Assembly (NCBI RefSeq): GCF_016783915.1
Contig: NZ_JADHVT010000018.1
Coordinates: 1-51,897, forward strand
Direction: 5' to 3'
DNA: 51,897 nucleotides
Source: Acidovorax sp.
GTDB taxonomy: Bacteria > Pseudomonadota > Gammaproteobacteria > Burkholderiales > Burkholderiaceae_C
Shown piece by piece: positions 1 to 7,151 of the stretch. The notes below the pieces were generated by a model. It was not told where the DNA came from, did not search any database, and worked only from the letters and a program-made list of their open reading frames with translations. The first letter of the stretch is position 1, and every line of letters starts with the position of its first letter. The position numbers and the translations under genes are program-made.

Positions 1-1
1 C

Positions 2-688
2 GACCTGGCCAGCGGCGTGAGCCTGGGCATGACCGGCATCGCCTACAACACCAAGATGTTTGCCGAAAAGGGCTGGGCCGCGCCTACGTCGTGGATGGAC
101 TTTGCCGACCCCAAGTACAAGGGCAAGGTGGTGTTCCAGTCCATGCCGTCGTCGTCGTTCGGGCTGCACGGCTTTTTGATGTTCAACCGCATCCAGGGTG
201 GCAACGACAAGAACGTGGAGCCTGGCTTCAACAACTGGGCCAAGACCATCGGCCCCAACGTGCTGGAGTACATCCCCAGCTCGGCCAAGATTTCGGAGAT
301 GGTGCAGACGGGCGAAGCGGCGATCTTCCCGCTCACGCCGACCAGTGTGGCGGCCTTGAAAGCCAAGGGCATTCCGGTGGAATACGCACAGCCCAAGGAG
401 GGCTCGGTGGTGCTGATGACCGGCCAATGCGTGATCGCCAAGAACAGCGAGCCCGAACTGGCGCAAAAGCTGGCCGAGTTTCTGCTGAGCCCGCTGGCAC
501 AGGCCAACGTGCTGCAGTTTGGCGCGCAGATTCCCACCAACCCCAAGGCGCCTGCCGTGGGTGAAGGTGCCGCCCAGGTCGCGCAGATCAGCCAGTGGAT
601 GAAAAACGCCGTGACGCTGGACTGGGACAGCGTGAACGCCAACCGCCCTGCGTGGAACGCGCGCTGGAACAAGACCATCGAGCGCTGA
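2..688 (+). CDS. ABC transporter solute-binding protein, 3' part
   Basis: The reading frame is open at the left edge, so only the C-terminal 228 residues or so are present. The sequence has the look of a periplasmic binding protein of the PotD / iron class (bacterial solute-binding family): an N-terminal stretch reading GMTGIAYNTKMF, then the WMDFADPKYKGKV segment typical of the hinge region, and a C-terminal part with the EFLLSPLAQ pattern seen when the last helices close the second lobe. Such proteins capture a small ligand (polyamine, metal, thiamine, phosphonate) in the periplasm and deliver it to an ABC permease. The ligand cannot be named from this fragment. The permease and ATPase genes are not in the window and would lie to the left. 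A hairpin follows the stop codon. Confidence 0.8.
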   Translation, partial: DLASGVSLGMTGIAYNTKMFAEKGWAAPTSWMDFADPKYKGKVVFQSMPSSSFGLHGFLMFNRIQGGNDKNVEPGFNNWAKTIGPNVLEYIPSSAKISEMVQTGEAAIFPLTPTSVAALKAKGIPVEYAQPKEGSVVLMTGQCVIAKNSEPELAQKLAEFLLSPLAQANVLQFGAQIPTNPKAPAVGEGAAQVAQISQWMKNAVTLDWDSVNANRPAWNARWNKTIER

Positions 689-703
689 GAGGATATGGAG
701 CGC

Positions 704-730
704 GTGTGAACAGGCTACACCTGCTCACAC
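704..730 (+). terminator. Hairpin after the solute-binding protein gene
   Basis: GTGTGA and CAGG pair with CCTG and TCACAC around a 5-base loop, giving ten base pairs with a single internal A/C mismatch, 15 bases after the stop codon. There is no clear T-run behind it, so it may be an mRNA-end hairpin or a rho-dependent site rather than an intrinsic terminator. The rest of the stretch up to the cytochrome gene shows nothing I recognise. Confidence 0.35.
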
Positions 731-881
731 TGGCGGGCCGTTTGTGACAAATGTCACCGGCCCCGCCATACCCTGCGGTGGTGGGGTGCCACAAACCGCT
801 TCTTCGACTTCAGAATCCGGCGCCTGGGCATGCTGATTCGTTCAGCCCGTCCGCCACCATTCGAAGAAGAGGGATACCACC

Positions 882-1865
882 ATGAAACGCTGGATCAAAT
901 GGACCGCAGGCAGCGCGCTGCTGCTGGGCGTGATCGTTGTCGCCACCGCCGCCAGCGGCCTGTACCTGGCCGAGCAAAAACGCAACCGCTACATCGACAT
1001 CAAACCCCGCCCCGTGGCCTACACCACCGATGCGCAGACCATCGAACGTGGGCGCTATCTGTATGCATCGCGTGGCTGCACCGACTGCCATGGCGCACAA
1101 GGCACAGGCCGCGAGTTCGTCAACGATGGCAAGGGCACGCGCATCGTAGGGCCTAACATCACACCGGCTGGCGTGGTGGCGCGCTACCAGCCCGAGGACT
1201 GGAACAGCGTGATCCGCCACGGCGTCAAGCCCAATGGCCGCCCGGTGCTGGTCATGCCCAGCGAGGACTACAACCGCTTCACCAACGAAGACCTGAACGC
1301 CCTGGTGTCGTATGTGCGCCAGTTCCCCCCCAAGGAGGGCACGCAGGCCGTGATCGATCTGCCGCACCCTGCCTGGGTGCTGTATGGGCTGGGTGCCATT
1401 CCCGACGCGGCCTCGCGCATTGACCACCAGCTGGCCCCCTCACGGCCGACGGCTGCCGGAGTGACGCTGGCCAACGGCCAGTACGTGGCCAACATGTGCA
1501 TCGGCTGCCATGGTGCCGACCTGTCGGGCGGCAAAATCCCCGGCGGCCCGCCTGACTGGCCTGCGGCAGCAGACATCCGCCCTGGCACACACAGTGCCGA
1601 CAGCGCCCTGGCACGCTACCCCAACGCCGCAAGCTTTGTGGCCATGCTGCGCACGGGCAAGCGGCCTGACGGCACACCGATCCAGGTGATGCCCTTCGAG
1701 TCGCTCGGGCAACTCAGCGACGTGGATGCGCAAGCGCTGTACCTGTACCTGAACGCACCCCCTGGCAGCGTGAAGCAGGACGTGGGCAGTGCAACGGCCG
1801 GCAGCCAAAAGAGCAGCGCCAACACCGTGCCCTCCGGACCGGGCGGGCTCAAGCTGCCGGGCTGA
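882..1865 (+). CDS. Membrane-anchored di-heme cytochrome c
   Basis: 327 residues. A single N-terminal hydrophobic segment (about 10-30) without an obvious cleavage site anchors the protein, with the rest in the periplasm. There are two heme c sites, C66-x2-C-H70 and C206-x2-C-H210, each followed about 55-60 residues later by a VMP motif (Met125, Met270) that could give the sixth heme ligand. The protein is therefore two class I cytochrome c domains in tandem, as in the cytochrome subunits of alcohol or aldehyde dehydrogenases and similar electron carriers. The tail after residue 295 is low in complexity. A GAGGG ribosome site lies 8 bases before the ATG. No dehydrogenase subunit is adjacent, so the electron donor is unknown. 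It converges with the cupredoxin gene on the other strand. Confidence 0.85.
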   Translation: MKRWIKWTAGSALLLGVIVVATAASGLYLAEQKRNRYIDIKPRPVAYTTDAQTIERGRYLYASRGCTDCHGAQGTGREFVNDGKGTRIVGPNITPAGVVARYQPEDWNSVIRHGVKPNGRPVLVMPSEDYNRFTNEDLNALVSYVRQFPPKEGTQAVIDLPHPAWVLYGLGAIPDAASRIDHQLAPSRPTAAGVTLANGQYVANMCIGCHGADLSGGKIPGGPPDWPAAADIRPGTHSADSALARYPNAASFVAMLRTGKRPDGTPIQVMPFESLGQLSDVDAQALYLYLNAPPGSVKQDVGSATAGSQKSSANTVPSGPGGLKLPG

Positions 1866-1999
1866 CCTGAGAGCCTGTGGACGACCCCGCAGGGGGACGC
1901 CCGCAGACACTCAGACGAAAGAGCGGGCGAAGGACCAAGCCCCAAAAAATCGCTGCCCTGCTGACCCCCCTCCCTTGGACCACCCGCTGTGGTGGCGGG

Positions 2000-2764
2000 T
2001 CAGCTGCCAGGGTGCTGATGTGCCTGGGGAGGCGAGACGGGCGCCAGGCTGTACGACCCCATGGGTCCACCGGGACTGTTGCCAGGGCCTGCGGGCGCGG
2101 CTGGCGGTGCACGGCGCACCCGCGGCACCACGCTGAGCTGCACGGTATCCAGCACCGGGCCGGGCACCACATTCAGCGCCTTGCGCGGCAGGTCCACCAG
2201 TTGCTCGGCGTGCCACACGCGCACCTGTGCGGCGCCATCCGGCACGCTGGCAAATCGGGCAATGCCATCGTTGTCGGTCTTGAGTGTCCAGGCCGAATCG
2301 GTCACAAACACGTGGCCGCGCATGGAACCGTGCAGGTGGCAGCCCAGCAGCACCACGCCAGGGGTGTCGAGTTTGACGTCCGCAAAGTTGGCGGGCTTGC
2401 CATCGGCCTTGCCCGCGAGGCGCAGCTCAAAATTGGAAGTCGCTGCAGCCGGTGCTGCTGCGGCGGACGCACCAGTGGGGTTGCCGCGCACGTGGTGGTC
2501 CCACCGGTCCTGGTTGGTAAACCGCACGGTGGAGCCCGGCATCACCACCGTGACCGCGGGCACAAAACGCATGCGCTCCTGCTCGATGGTGGGGCTGGGC
2601 TGCAACAGGCTGGGGGCCGCGCCCGCAGTGGCACTGGGGTAGACCACCACCACCGCGTCGGGCACGGGCTTGCCATCGCGGTCCAGCACCTGGATCTGGA
2701 CATTTCCGGCGGAAGCGCTAGTGAATATTGCGCCAGCCGCTATGAAAAAAATAGCGTTTTTCAT
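2000..2764 (-). CDS. Secreted cupredoxin (methylamine-utilization-type copper protein)
   Basis: 254 residues with a signal peptide of about 19 residues. The mature protein looks like a plastocyanin/azurin fold: His90 or His91 in a WDHHV segment, and Cys142-x2-His145-x2-Met148 in CHLHGSM, a complete type 1 copper set. The FTNQDRWDHHV and GVVLLGCHLHGSM stretches match proteins usually annotated as methylamine utilization protein or plastocyanin-like. It should carry electrons or copper in the periplasm. An alanine-rich insert lies at 98-110 and a proline/glycine-rich tail follows residue 215. It starts 4 bases after the truncated hemoglobin stop, so the two are very likely co-transcribed. Almost all of the signal peptide (residues 2-17) is encoded by a dispersed palindromic element. 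Confidence 0.8.
   Translation of the reverse strand: MKNAIFFIAAGAIFTSASAGNVQIQVLDRDGKPVPDAVVVVYPSATAGAAPSLLQPSPTIEQERMRFVPAVTVVMPGSTVRFTNQDRWDHHVRGNPTGASAAAAPAAATSNFELRLAGKADGKPANFADVKLDTPGVVLLGCHLHGSMRGHVFVTDSAWTLKTDNDGIARFASVPDGAAQVRVWHAEQLVDLPRKALNVVPGPVLDTVQLSVVPRVRRAPPAAPAGPGNSPGGPMGSYSLAPVSPPQAHQHPGS
2713..2760 (+). repeat. Palindromic element copy E, inside the cupredoxin signal peptide
   Basis: The core GCGCTAGTG followed by a CGCTAT / ATAGCG hairpin (2738-2743 and 2751-2756) aligns closely with the copy in pbpC at 15182. The element lies just after the cupredoxin ATG and is read on the minus strand as KNAIFFIAAGAIFTSA, a working hydrophobic signal-peptide core. Confidence 0.7.
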
Positions 2765-2768
2765 TGTC

Positions 2769-3242
2769 TTACCGCTTGGTGATCACATCACGGTGCATGG
2801 GCGCCAACAAGGCCAGCAGGCGGTTTTGTTGAGCGAACGGTATGCCCTGGGCATCCATGGCGCTTTGCAGCACCTCCACCAGGGCGTTGAAGTGGCCCTT
2901 GTTGATGTCCATGTCGGCATGGGCCGATTTCATGTCAGCGCCTTCATATTTGCAAGGGCCGCCGCTCAACTGGCAGAACTGGTCGGTCAGGCTTTCCTTC
3001 AGGGCGGCTGGTTTGGTGTCCTTGAAGTGGCTGCCGATGCGTGGGTCCTTCACCAGACGGTTCACGAAATCGTCCACCAGGCGGGTGATTCCGGGCTTTT
3101 CACCCAGGGCCTGGTACAGGCCGGCAGGGGTGGTGGTGGTGGTGGTCGCCGCTGGAGCCGCAGCAGTCTGCGCAAAGGCCGGGGCAGCAAGCAAACCGCT
3201 CAGAGCGATGGCCAGTGCCATGAGGGTTTTGGGGTGCGTCAT
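2769..3242 (-). CDS. Secreted group 1 truncated hemoglobin
   Basis: 157 residues. The first 24 form a signal peptide ending AFA, then comes a Thr run (residues 33-38) from an in-frame GGT repeat, then a globin of about 115 residues. GLYQALGEKPGITRLVDDF is the standard start of the truncated hemoglobin family, and His117 in NKGHFNALV is the proximal heme ligand. Group 1 members bind O2, NO or CO and can detoxify NO. Most are cytoplasmic, so export is unusual. The ATG was chosen because GAGGAG lies 6 bases before it; the longer upstream frame overlaps the neighbour and has no signal sequence. It lies 10 bases after the DUF3034 gene and 4 bases before the cupredoxin gene, in one operon. Confidence 0.85.
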   Translation of the reverse strand: MTHPKTLMALAIALSGLLAAPAFAQTAAAPAATTTTTTPAGLYQALGEKPGITRLVDDFVNRLVKDPRIGSHFKDTKPAALKESLTDQFCQLSGGPCKYEGADMKSAHADMDINKGHFNALVEVLQSAMDAQGIPFAQQNRLLALLAPMHRDVITKR

Positions 3243-3252
3243 GACAATCTCC

Positions 3253-4185
3253 TCAGAAAGCGACTTGGGCCGACAGGTAGTAACCGGTCTGGCGGCGGTT
3301 GTTGGTGATGCCGGGCACGATGCGGCCCAGGTCCACATAGGCCAGCGTGAGCGACACGTTCTTGCTGGGCGCCCAGGCCACAAAGATGTCCTTCCAGTCG
3401 TCTTCGCGCAGGGCAGTGCCCAGGCCTGCCGCAGCGCCCAGCGCCTGCAGGTTGTTGGGCTTGAAGCGGTATTCGGCACCCACCGCCAGGTTCTTGTTGA
3501 TCAGGTACGCCACCGAGAACTCGGGCTGCAGGCTGCGGCTGTTCTTGCCGGGTGCGGCCGAGCCAAAACCCAGCAGGCCGTTCTGGTTGGCATTGGTGTA
3601 GCGCAGCGTGCCGTTGACCAGCAGGCTTTGCGCCAGCAGCAGCTTGGTAGCACTCACGTACACATCGGTGCCGCTGGTTTTGGTGCCCAGAAAATCCAGC
3701 ACCGAGCCGATGGAGCCCGGGTGCACCCGCTTGTGCTCCAGCCCCACCGCAATCTGGGGCATCCAGCTGTCGCTGTTGAGCACCGCGTCGCCCGCCACTT
3801 TGAGCTTGATACCCAGCACGTCCATCTTGATGTGCTGGCCGGGCGTGACACCAAAGGGGGCAATGCCATTGAGCGCGATGGAGGGCGAGGCATCAAAGTC
3901 CTGGCGTGCCAGCGACAGCTCCAGGCGGTCGTGCAGGCCCAGTGCCACGCCATAGCCGTTCAGGCTGTAGTCCTGCGTGGCCGCGCGGGTGGCGTGGGCG
4001 CTGACGCCCACCTCGCCCTCGGTGGCGTTGCTGCCAATCACCGCCCAGGGGGTCAAACCGCCGCCCGCCGACCCGGCAATGGTGCTGACACCGCCGGTGA
4101 GCAGCAGCTTGCCGGTGTCGGCCTGGGCCGCCCCGCAGGCCAGCGCAACGCCCGCCAACGCGGCAATGGAAAGGGGACTCTTCAT
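3253..4185 (-). CDS. DUF3034 family, probable outer-membrane beta-barrel
   Basis: 310 residues. A signal peptide ends near AAQA (about residue 22), followed by DTGKLLLTGGVSTIAGSAGGG, a typical start of the DUF3034 family. The mature part is built of alternating short strands (for example YSLNGYGVALGLHDRLELSLARQ and YVSATKLLLAQSLLVNGTLRYTN) and ends in a phenylalanine after YYLSAQVA, the classical C-terminal signature of outer-membrane barrels. No enzyme motif is present. AAGGAG lies 7 bases before the ATG. It heads a three-gene operon with the secreted hemoglobin and cupredoxin, which suggests a channel or scaffold serving a periplasmic redox process. The function of the family is not known to me. 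Confidence 0.8.
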   Translation of the reverse strand: MKSPLSIAALAGVALACGAAQADTGKLLLTGGVSTIAGSAGGGLTPWAVIGSNATEGEVGVSAHATRAATQDYSLNGYGVALGLHDRLELSLARQDFDASPSIALNGIAPFGVTPGQHIKMDVLGIKLKVAGDAVLNSDSWMPQIAVGLEHKRVHPGSIGSVLDFLGTKTSGTDVYVSATKLLLAQSLLVNGTLRYTNANQNGLLGFGSAAPGKNSRSLQPEFSVAYLINKNLAVGAEYRFKPNNLQALGAAAGLGTALREDDWKDIFVAWAPSKNVSLTLAYVDLGRIVPGITNNRRQTGYYLSAQVAF

Positions 4186-4332
4186 GGGACGCTCCTTGTG
4201 TTTGTAAATAAATGCTACGACAGCTTCATTACGCACACAGGCAGCATCTGGATGCGAATCCCAGAGTGCCGCGCAGGGTCTTTGGCGCATCAACAGGGTC
4301 TGGCCAACCCGCTGGACCGACCACCGGTGTCT

Positions 4333-5646
4333 TCAGCCAGCGAAGGCCAAGCGCTGCACGGTCCAGTACAGCGACAGCACCAGCAGCGCAATCGAGCCGC
4401 CACGCACCACCACCGAGCGATACCAGGCCCAGCGCGCCAGAACCACCGAGACAGCGCACCACAGGGCTACGACCAAGAGTTGGCCCATTTCGACCCCCAG
4501 GTTGAACCCTGCCAAGGCCCACAACAGCGAAGCCCCCGACACGCCAGCTTCCACCAGTACCCCGGAAAAACCCAGCCCGTGCACCAGCCCAAATCCCAGA
4601 GCAAGCCAGCTACCGCGAAGGCCGTTGACAGGAAACAGGTTCAGCAACGCCGAGATGCCGATGCTGATGGCAATGGCGGGCTCCACCCAGTTGCCCGACA
4701 CGGTGACCCAGCCCAGGCCCGCCAGTGCCAGCGTGATGGAGTGGCCCACCGTGAAACAGGTCACCGTGATGAGCAGCGCCTTGATCCCGGCAAGGCGGTC
4801 GCTGGCGCCGGAAGGCGGGGTTTCAGCGGTTGGCGTTGTGCCGGACTCCGTATGCGAAGGCAGATCGCGATGGCGACGAGACTGCGGCCGCGACAGGGAG
4901 ATCGGCAGCAACAGCGCCAGCAAAAAGGCCAGGTGGTCGTAGCCAGCCAGGATGTGGTGCACCCCCTCGGTCACAAAGTGCAGCAGCGTTGCCAACCCGC
5001 CGCGCGGGGCGCCGGGCTCTGTTGCGTCCGCGCCTTGAGCCCCTTCCGCACCGTCTGCCCCCGCTTGTCCGGCGCGGCTGCCCGCAGAGCGCAGGTCGGT
5101 GCCGGAGCGCCCGTCAGGGGCCAGCACGGCCGCCAGCGTCCGGCCGCTCAACGCGCCGCCCACCAGCAGGCGGTGTGTGGGGTCGAGGCCCTGCATCAGG
5201 CCGTAGCGCAGGGTGACCGCCTGGGCTGGCGCACAGGGCAGCGTGGCAGCCAGTCGCGCGTAACGCCCATCGGTGCGCTGCTCCAGCGCTTCAAATCGCC
5301 AGTCAGGCACCGTCGCCGTTCCGTCGCACTGCCACAACATGCCCTGGCCCACCCACTGGACGATGGCGGGCATGGACTGTCGCACCTCGCCCCATGTGAG
5401 CTGGCGGTCGCCATCAGCATCGAGCTGCTCCAGCGCGGCATCCACATCCTTCAATGCCACCGACAACACAAGGCCTATCGATGCGCCCGCCCCTGCAGTG
5501 CCCTGGGGGGCCGGTGCATCCGCCACCCGCAGATAGGCGTCGCTGGCCTTGTGGGCCCAGGCGCTGGGCGCCAGCACCAAACAGGCCAACACCGCAGCCG
5601 CCGCGGCCCGCAGGGCACCCGATATCCAGTGCCTGCAGTGCATCAT
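4333..5646 (-). CDS. HupE/UreJ-like membrane protein with EF-hand-like loop
   Basis: 437 residues. A signal peptide (about 1-31) leads into a periplasmic domain that contains a textbook EF-hand loop, DADGDRQLTWGE, at 76-87. A linker is followed by the HupE/UreJ_2 membrane domain (about 230-437) with its typical motifs: GYDHLAFLLALLLP, FTVGHSITLALAGLG, EPAIAISI, FGLVHGLGF and FNLGVEMGQL, in about six helices. HupE and UreJ are thought to move nickel or cobalt; members with this long N-terminal domain are uncharacterised. No hydrogenase or urease gene is present, so a nickel role is only a family inference. The start overlaps the TPR gene stop by four bases (ATGA), a sign of translational coupling. 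Confidence 0.8.
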   Translation of the reverse strand: MMHCRHWISGALRAAAAAVLACLVLAPSAWAHKASDAYLRVADAPAPQGTAGAGASIGLVLSVALKDVDAALEQLDADGDRQLTWGEVRQSMPAIVQWVGQGMLWQCDGTATVPDWRFEALEQRTDGRYARLAATLPCAPAQAVTLRYGLMQGLDPTHRLLVGGALSGRTLAAVLAPDGRSGTDLRSAGSRAGQAGADGAEGAQGADATEPGAPRGGLATLLHFVTEGVHHILAGYDHLAFLLALLLPISLSRPQSRRHRDLPSHTESGTTPTAETPPSGASDRLAGIKALLITVTCFTVGHSITLALAGLGWVTVSGNWVEPAIAISIGISALLNLFPVNGLRGSWLALGFGLVHGLGFSGVLVEAGVSGASLLWALAGFNLGVEMGQLLVVALWCAVSVVLARWAWYRSVVVRGGSIALLVLSLYWTVQRLAFAG

Positions 5647-6785
5647 TGGCCTCCCCGGGTCTGCCAGCGCGCCAGGCGCATGTCCTGCAGCCCTGCTTGC
5701 TGCAGGGCCTGCCGCACGGCCTGGTGGGCAGCAGCGTCGCCCGACTGCTCAGAGGTCTGCAGTGCAAGCCACCAGTCGAGTGGCTCTTTTTGCAGGGCAA
5801 GGTTGGTGCGGGCCGCCTTCCATGCGGCGGCGGGTTGCCCCTGCAACCACAGCGCCAGCAAGGCCCGTTCCCGGGCGTGGGCGTCCAGCCCCTCTCCGCG
5901 CGCCGCGATGGCGGCAAAACGCGCTTCCAGGTCGCGCACCAGGGGCTGCCACGCGGCGTCCACCATCAGCCGCAGGGCCTGTGCACGGCGCAGCAGCACG
6001 GAGTCGCTGTCAGGCTGGTGCCTGAGCACCTCCAGCGCGGCGCTCGCACGGTTGCGGCGCAGGAGCTGGTCGGCATAGGCCAGCGCGGTGTAGCCGTCAG
6101 GGGCATCGGCCAGGCTGCGGCGGTAGGCAGCGTCGGCGGCATCATCGCGCCCAGCGCGCTCTTCGCTCTCGGCCAGCAGCGACCCAATCCAGGCCCGCTG
6201 GGCAGCATCCCCCGCAACCTGCTGCCGCAGCGCGGTGAAGCCATTGCGCGCGGCATCATGCTGGCCTTGCAGTGAGCGGGTTTCGAGCAGGCAGGCGGTG
6301 GCATACAGCGCGGCACCATAGCGAGCTACGTTGCGGCAAGCGGCCTCGGCGGCCTCATAGCGCGCGGCCACACGCTCCAGCGTGGCCAGCGTGAGCCAGC
6401 CCTGCACCTGTGCCGGGTTGGTTTGCAAGGCACGCTCCAGCGTTGCGCGCGCTGCTGAAAATTCATGGCGCCCTTGCTCCACGGTGGCCTGCAACACCAG
6501 CAGATCGGCCGGGGCGTCCGCCTGGCCCCACCAGCTTGCCAGCGCCGCCTGTGCCCGGCCCAGGTATCGCGGGTCAGCCGTCTCACGTGACAACGTGATC
6601 CATCGCCGCGCCGTGGTGGCGGCGGCCTGGGGTGTGGCGGGAGCTGCGCTCACACGCTCGGGCAGGCGCTCGACCACCTCGGCATCCAGGCCGGGGGTCA
6701 AGTCCTGCGGCAAGGCAGCCATGGCCGTGCCCGCCCAGAACACCAGGCACAAGGCCGCGCACAAACAGTGAGGAGATTTCTTCAT
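5643..6785 (-). CDS. Secreted tetratricopeptide-repeat protein
   Basis: 380 residues from the ATG that opens the signal peptide MKKSPHCLCAALCLVFWAGTAMA. The rest is helical, with TPR-like units: ARATLERALQTNPAQVQGWLTLATLERVA, then AAYRRSLADAPDGYTALAYADQLL, and further degenerate repeats. TPR proteins act as scaffolds; no catalytic motif is visible. A longer frame extends upstream into the lipoprotein gene but has no signal sequence or ribosome site. It sits between the small lipoprotein (97 bases upstream) and the HupE-like gene, which it overlaps by four bases, so the two products are probably made in fixed ratio and may work together in the periplasm. Confidence 0.75.
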   Translation of the reverse strand: MKKSPHCLCAALCLVFWAGTAMAALPQDLTPGLDAEVVERLPERVSAAPATPQAAATTARRWITLSRETADPRYLGRAQAALASWWGQADAPADLLVLQATVEQGRHEFSAARATLERALQTNPAQVQGWLTLATLERVAARYEAAEAACRNVARYGAALYATACLLETRSLQGQHDAARNGFTALRQQVAGDAAQRAWIGSLLAESEERAGRDDAADAAYRRSLADAPDGYTALAYADQLLRRNRASAALEVLRHQPDSDSVLLRRAQALRLMVDAAWQPLVRDLEARFAAIAARGEGLDAHARERALLALWLQGQPAAAWKAARTNLALQKEPLDWWLALQTSEQSGDAAAHQAVRQALQQAGLQDMRLARWQTRGGQ

Positions 6786-6882
6786 GGGCTCGTGACAACA
6801 ACGGATATCGGGGTAGACGCACTCACACACGGATGTTCCTGGCCGCGCCCATTCAGGGCGCAGCCAGGTCATCGCGCTAGGG

Positions 6883-7134
6883 TCAGAGCCGCGAATCGGG
6901 CTCTTCAGTCTCGGTGCTGGACAGCACCAGCTGGTCCACCGCCTGAGGCTCGGTGGTGTCCGACGCACCGCTGGCCACAATGGGCTGCACATACGCGAAC
7001 GCATTCACCATCACGGGGCCCCCATTGCCAGGGTCTGCCGTGTTGTCGCCGCTACCGCCCCCGCCGCAACCGGTGATGGCCAATGCCGCCACCGAAGCAA
7101 GGGCAAGGCGCTGAATCCGAAGGTTCTTTTGCAT
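6883..7134 (-). CDS. Small lipoprotein
   Basis: 83 residues. MQKNLRIQRLALASVAALAITGC is a lipoprotein signal with lipobox ITGC (Cys23), followed by a Gly/Ser-rich linker and an acidic tail. AAGGAG lies 9 bases before the ATG and the DUF4331 stop is 17 bases upstream, so it belongs to that operon. No domain is recognisable. Aspartate is not at position +2 of the mature protein, which by the usual E. coli rule would favour the outer membrane. Confidence 0.7.
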   Translation of the reverse strand: MQKNLRIQRLALASVAALAITGCGGGGSGDNTADPGNGGPVMVNAFAYVQPIVASGASDTTEPQAVDQLVLSSTETEEPDSRL

Positions 7135-7151
7135 GGTGTGTCTCCTTCGGG

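Noticed and set aside
1982-2000. ACCCGC / GCGGGT hairpin as a terminator between the cytochrome and cupredoxin genes
   Set aside because: Only six base pairs, no T-run on either strand, and it touches the cupredoxin stop codon.
3128-3147. GGT trinucleotide run as a phase-variation tract
   Set aside because: Changes in a trinucleotide repeat keep the reading frame, so at most the threonine linker length would vary.
2842-6078. 1078-residue open frame on the plus strand
   Set aside because: It runs antisense to five well-supported minus-strand genes, has no family resemblance, and is a by-product of high GC at third codon positions.
5643-7004. Longer version of the TPR protein starting at 7004
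   Set aside because: It would overlap the lipoprotein gene and place 73 non-secretory residues before a clear signal peptide.
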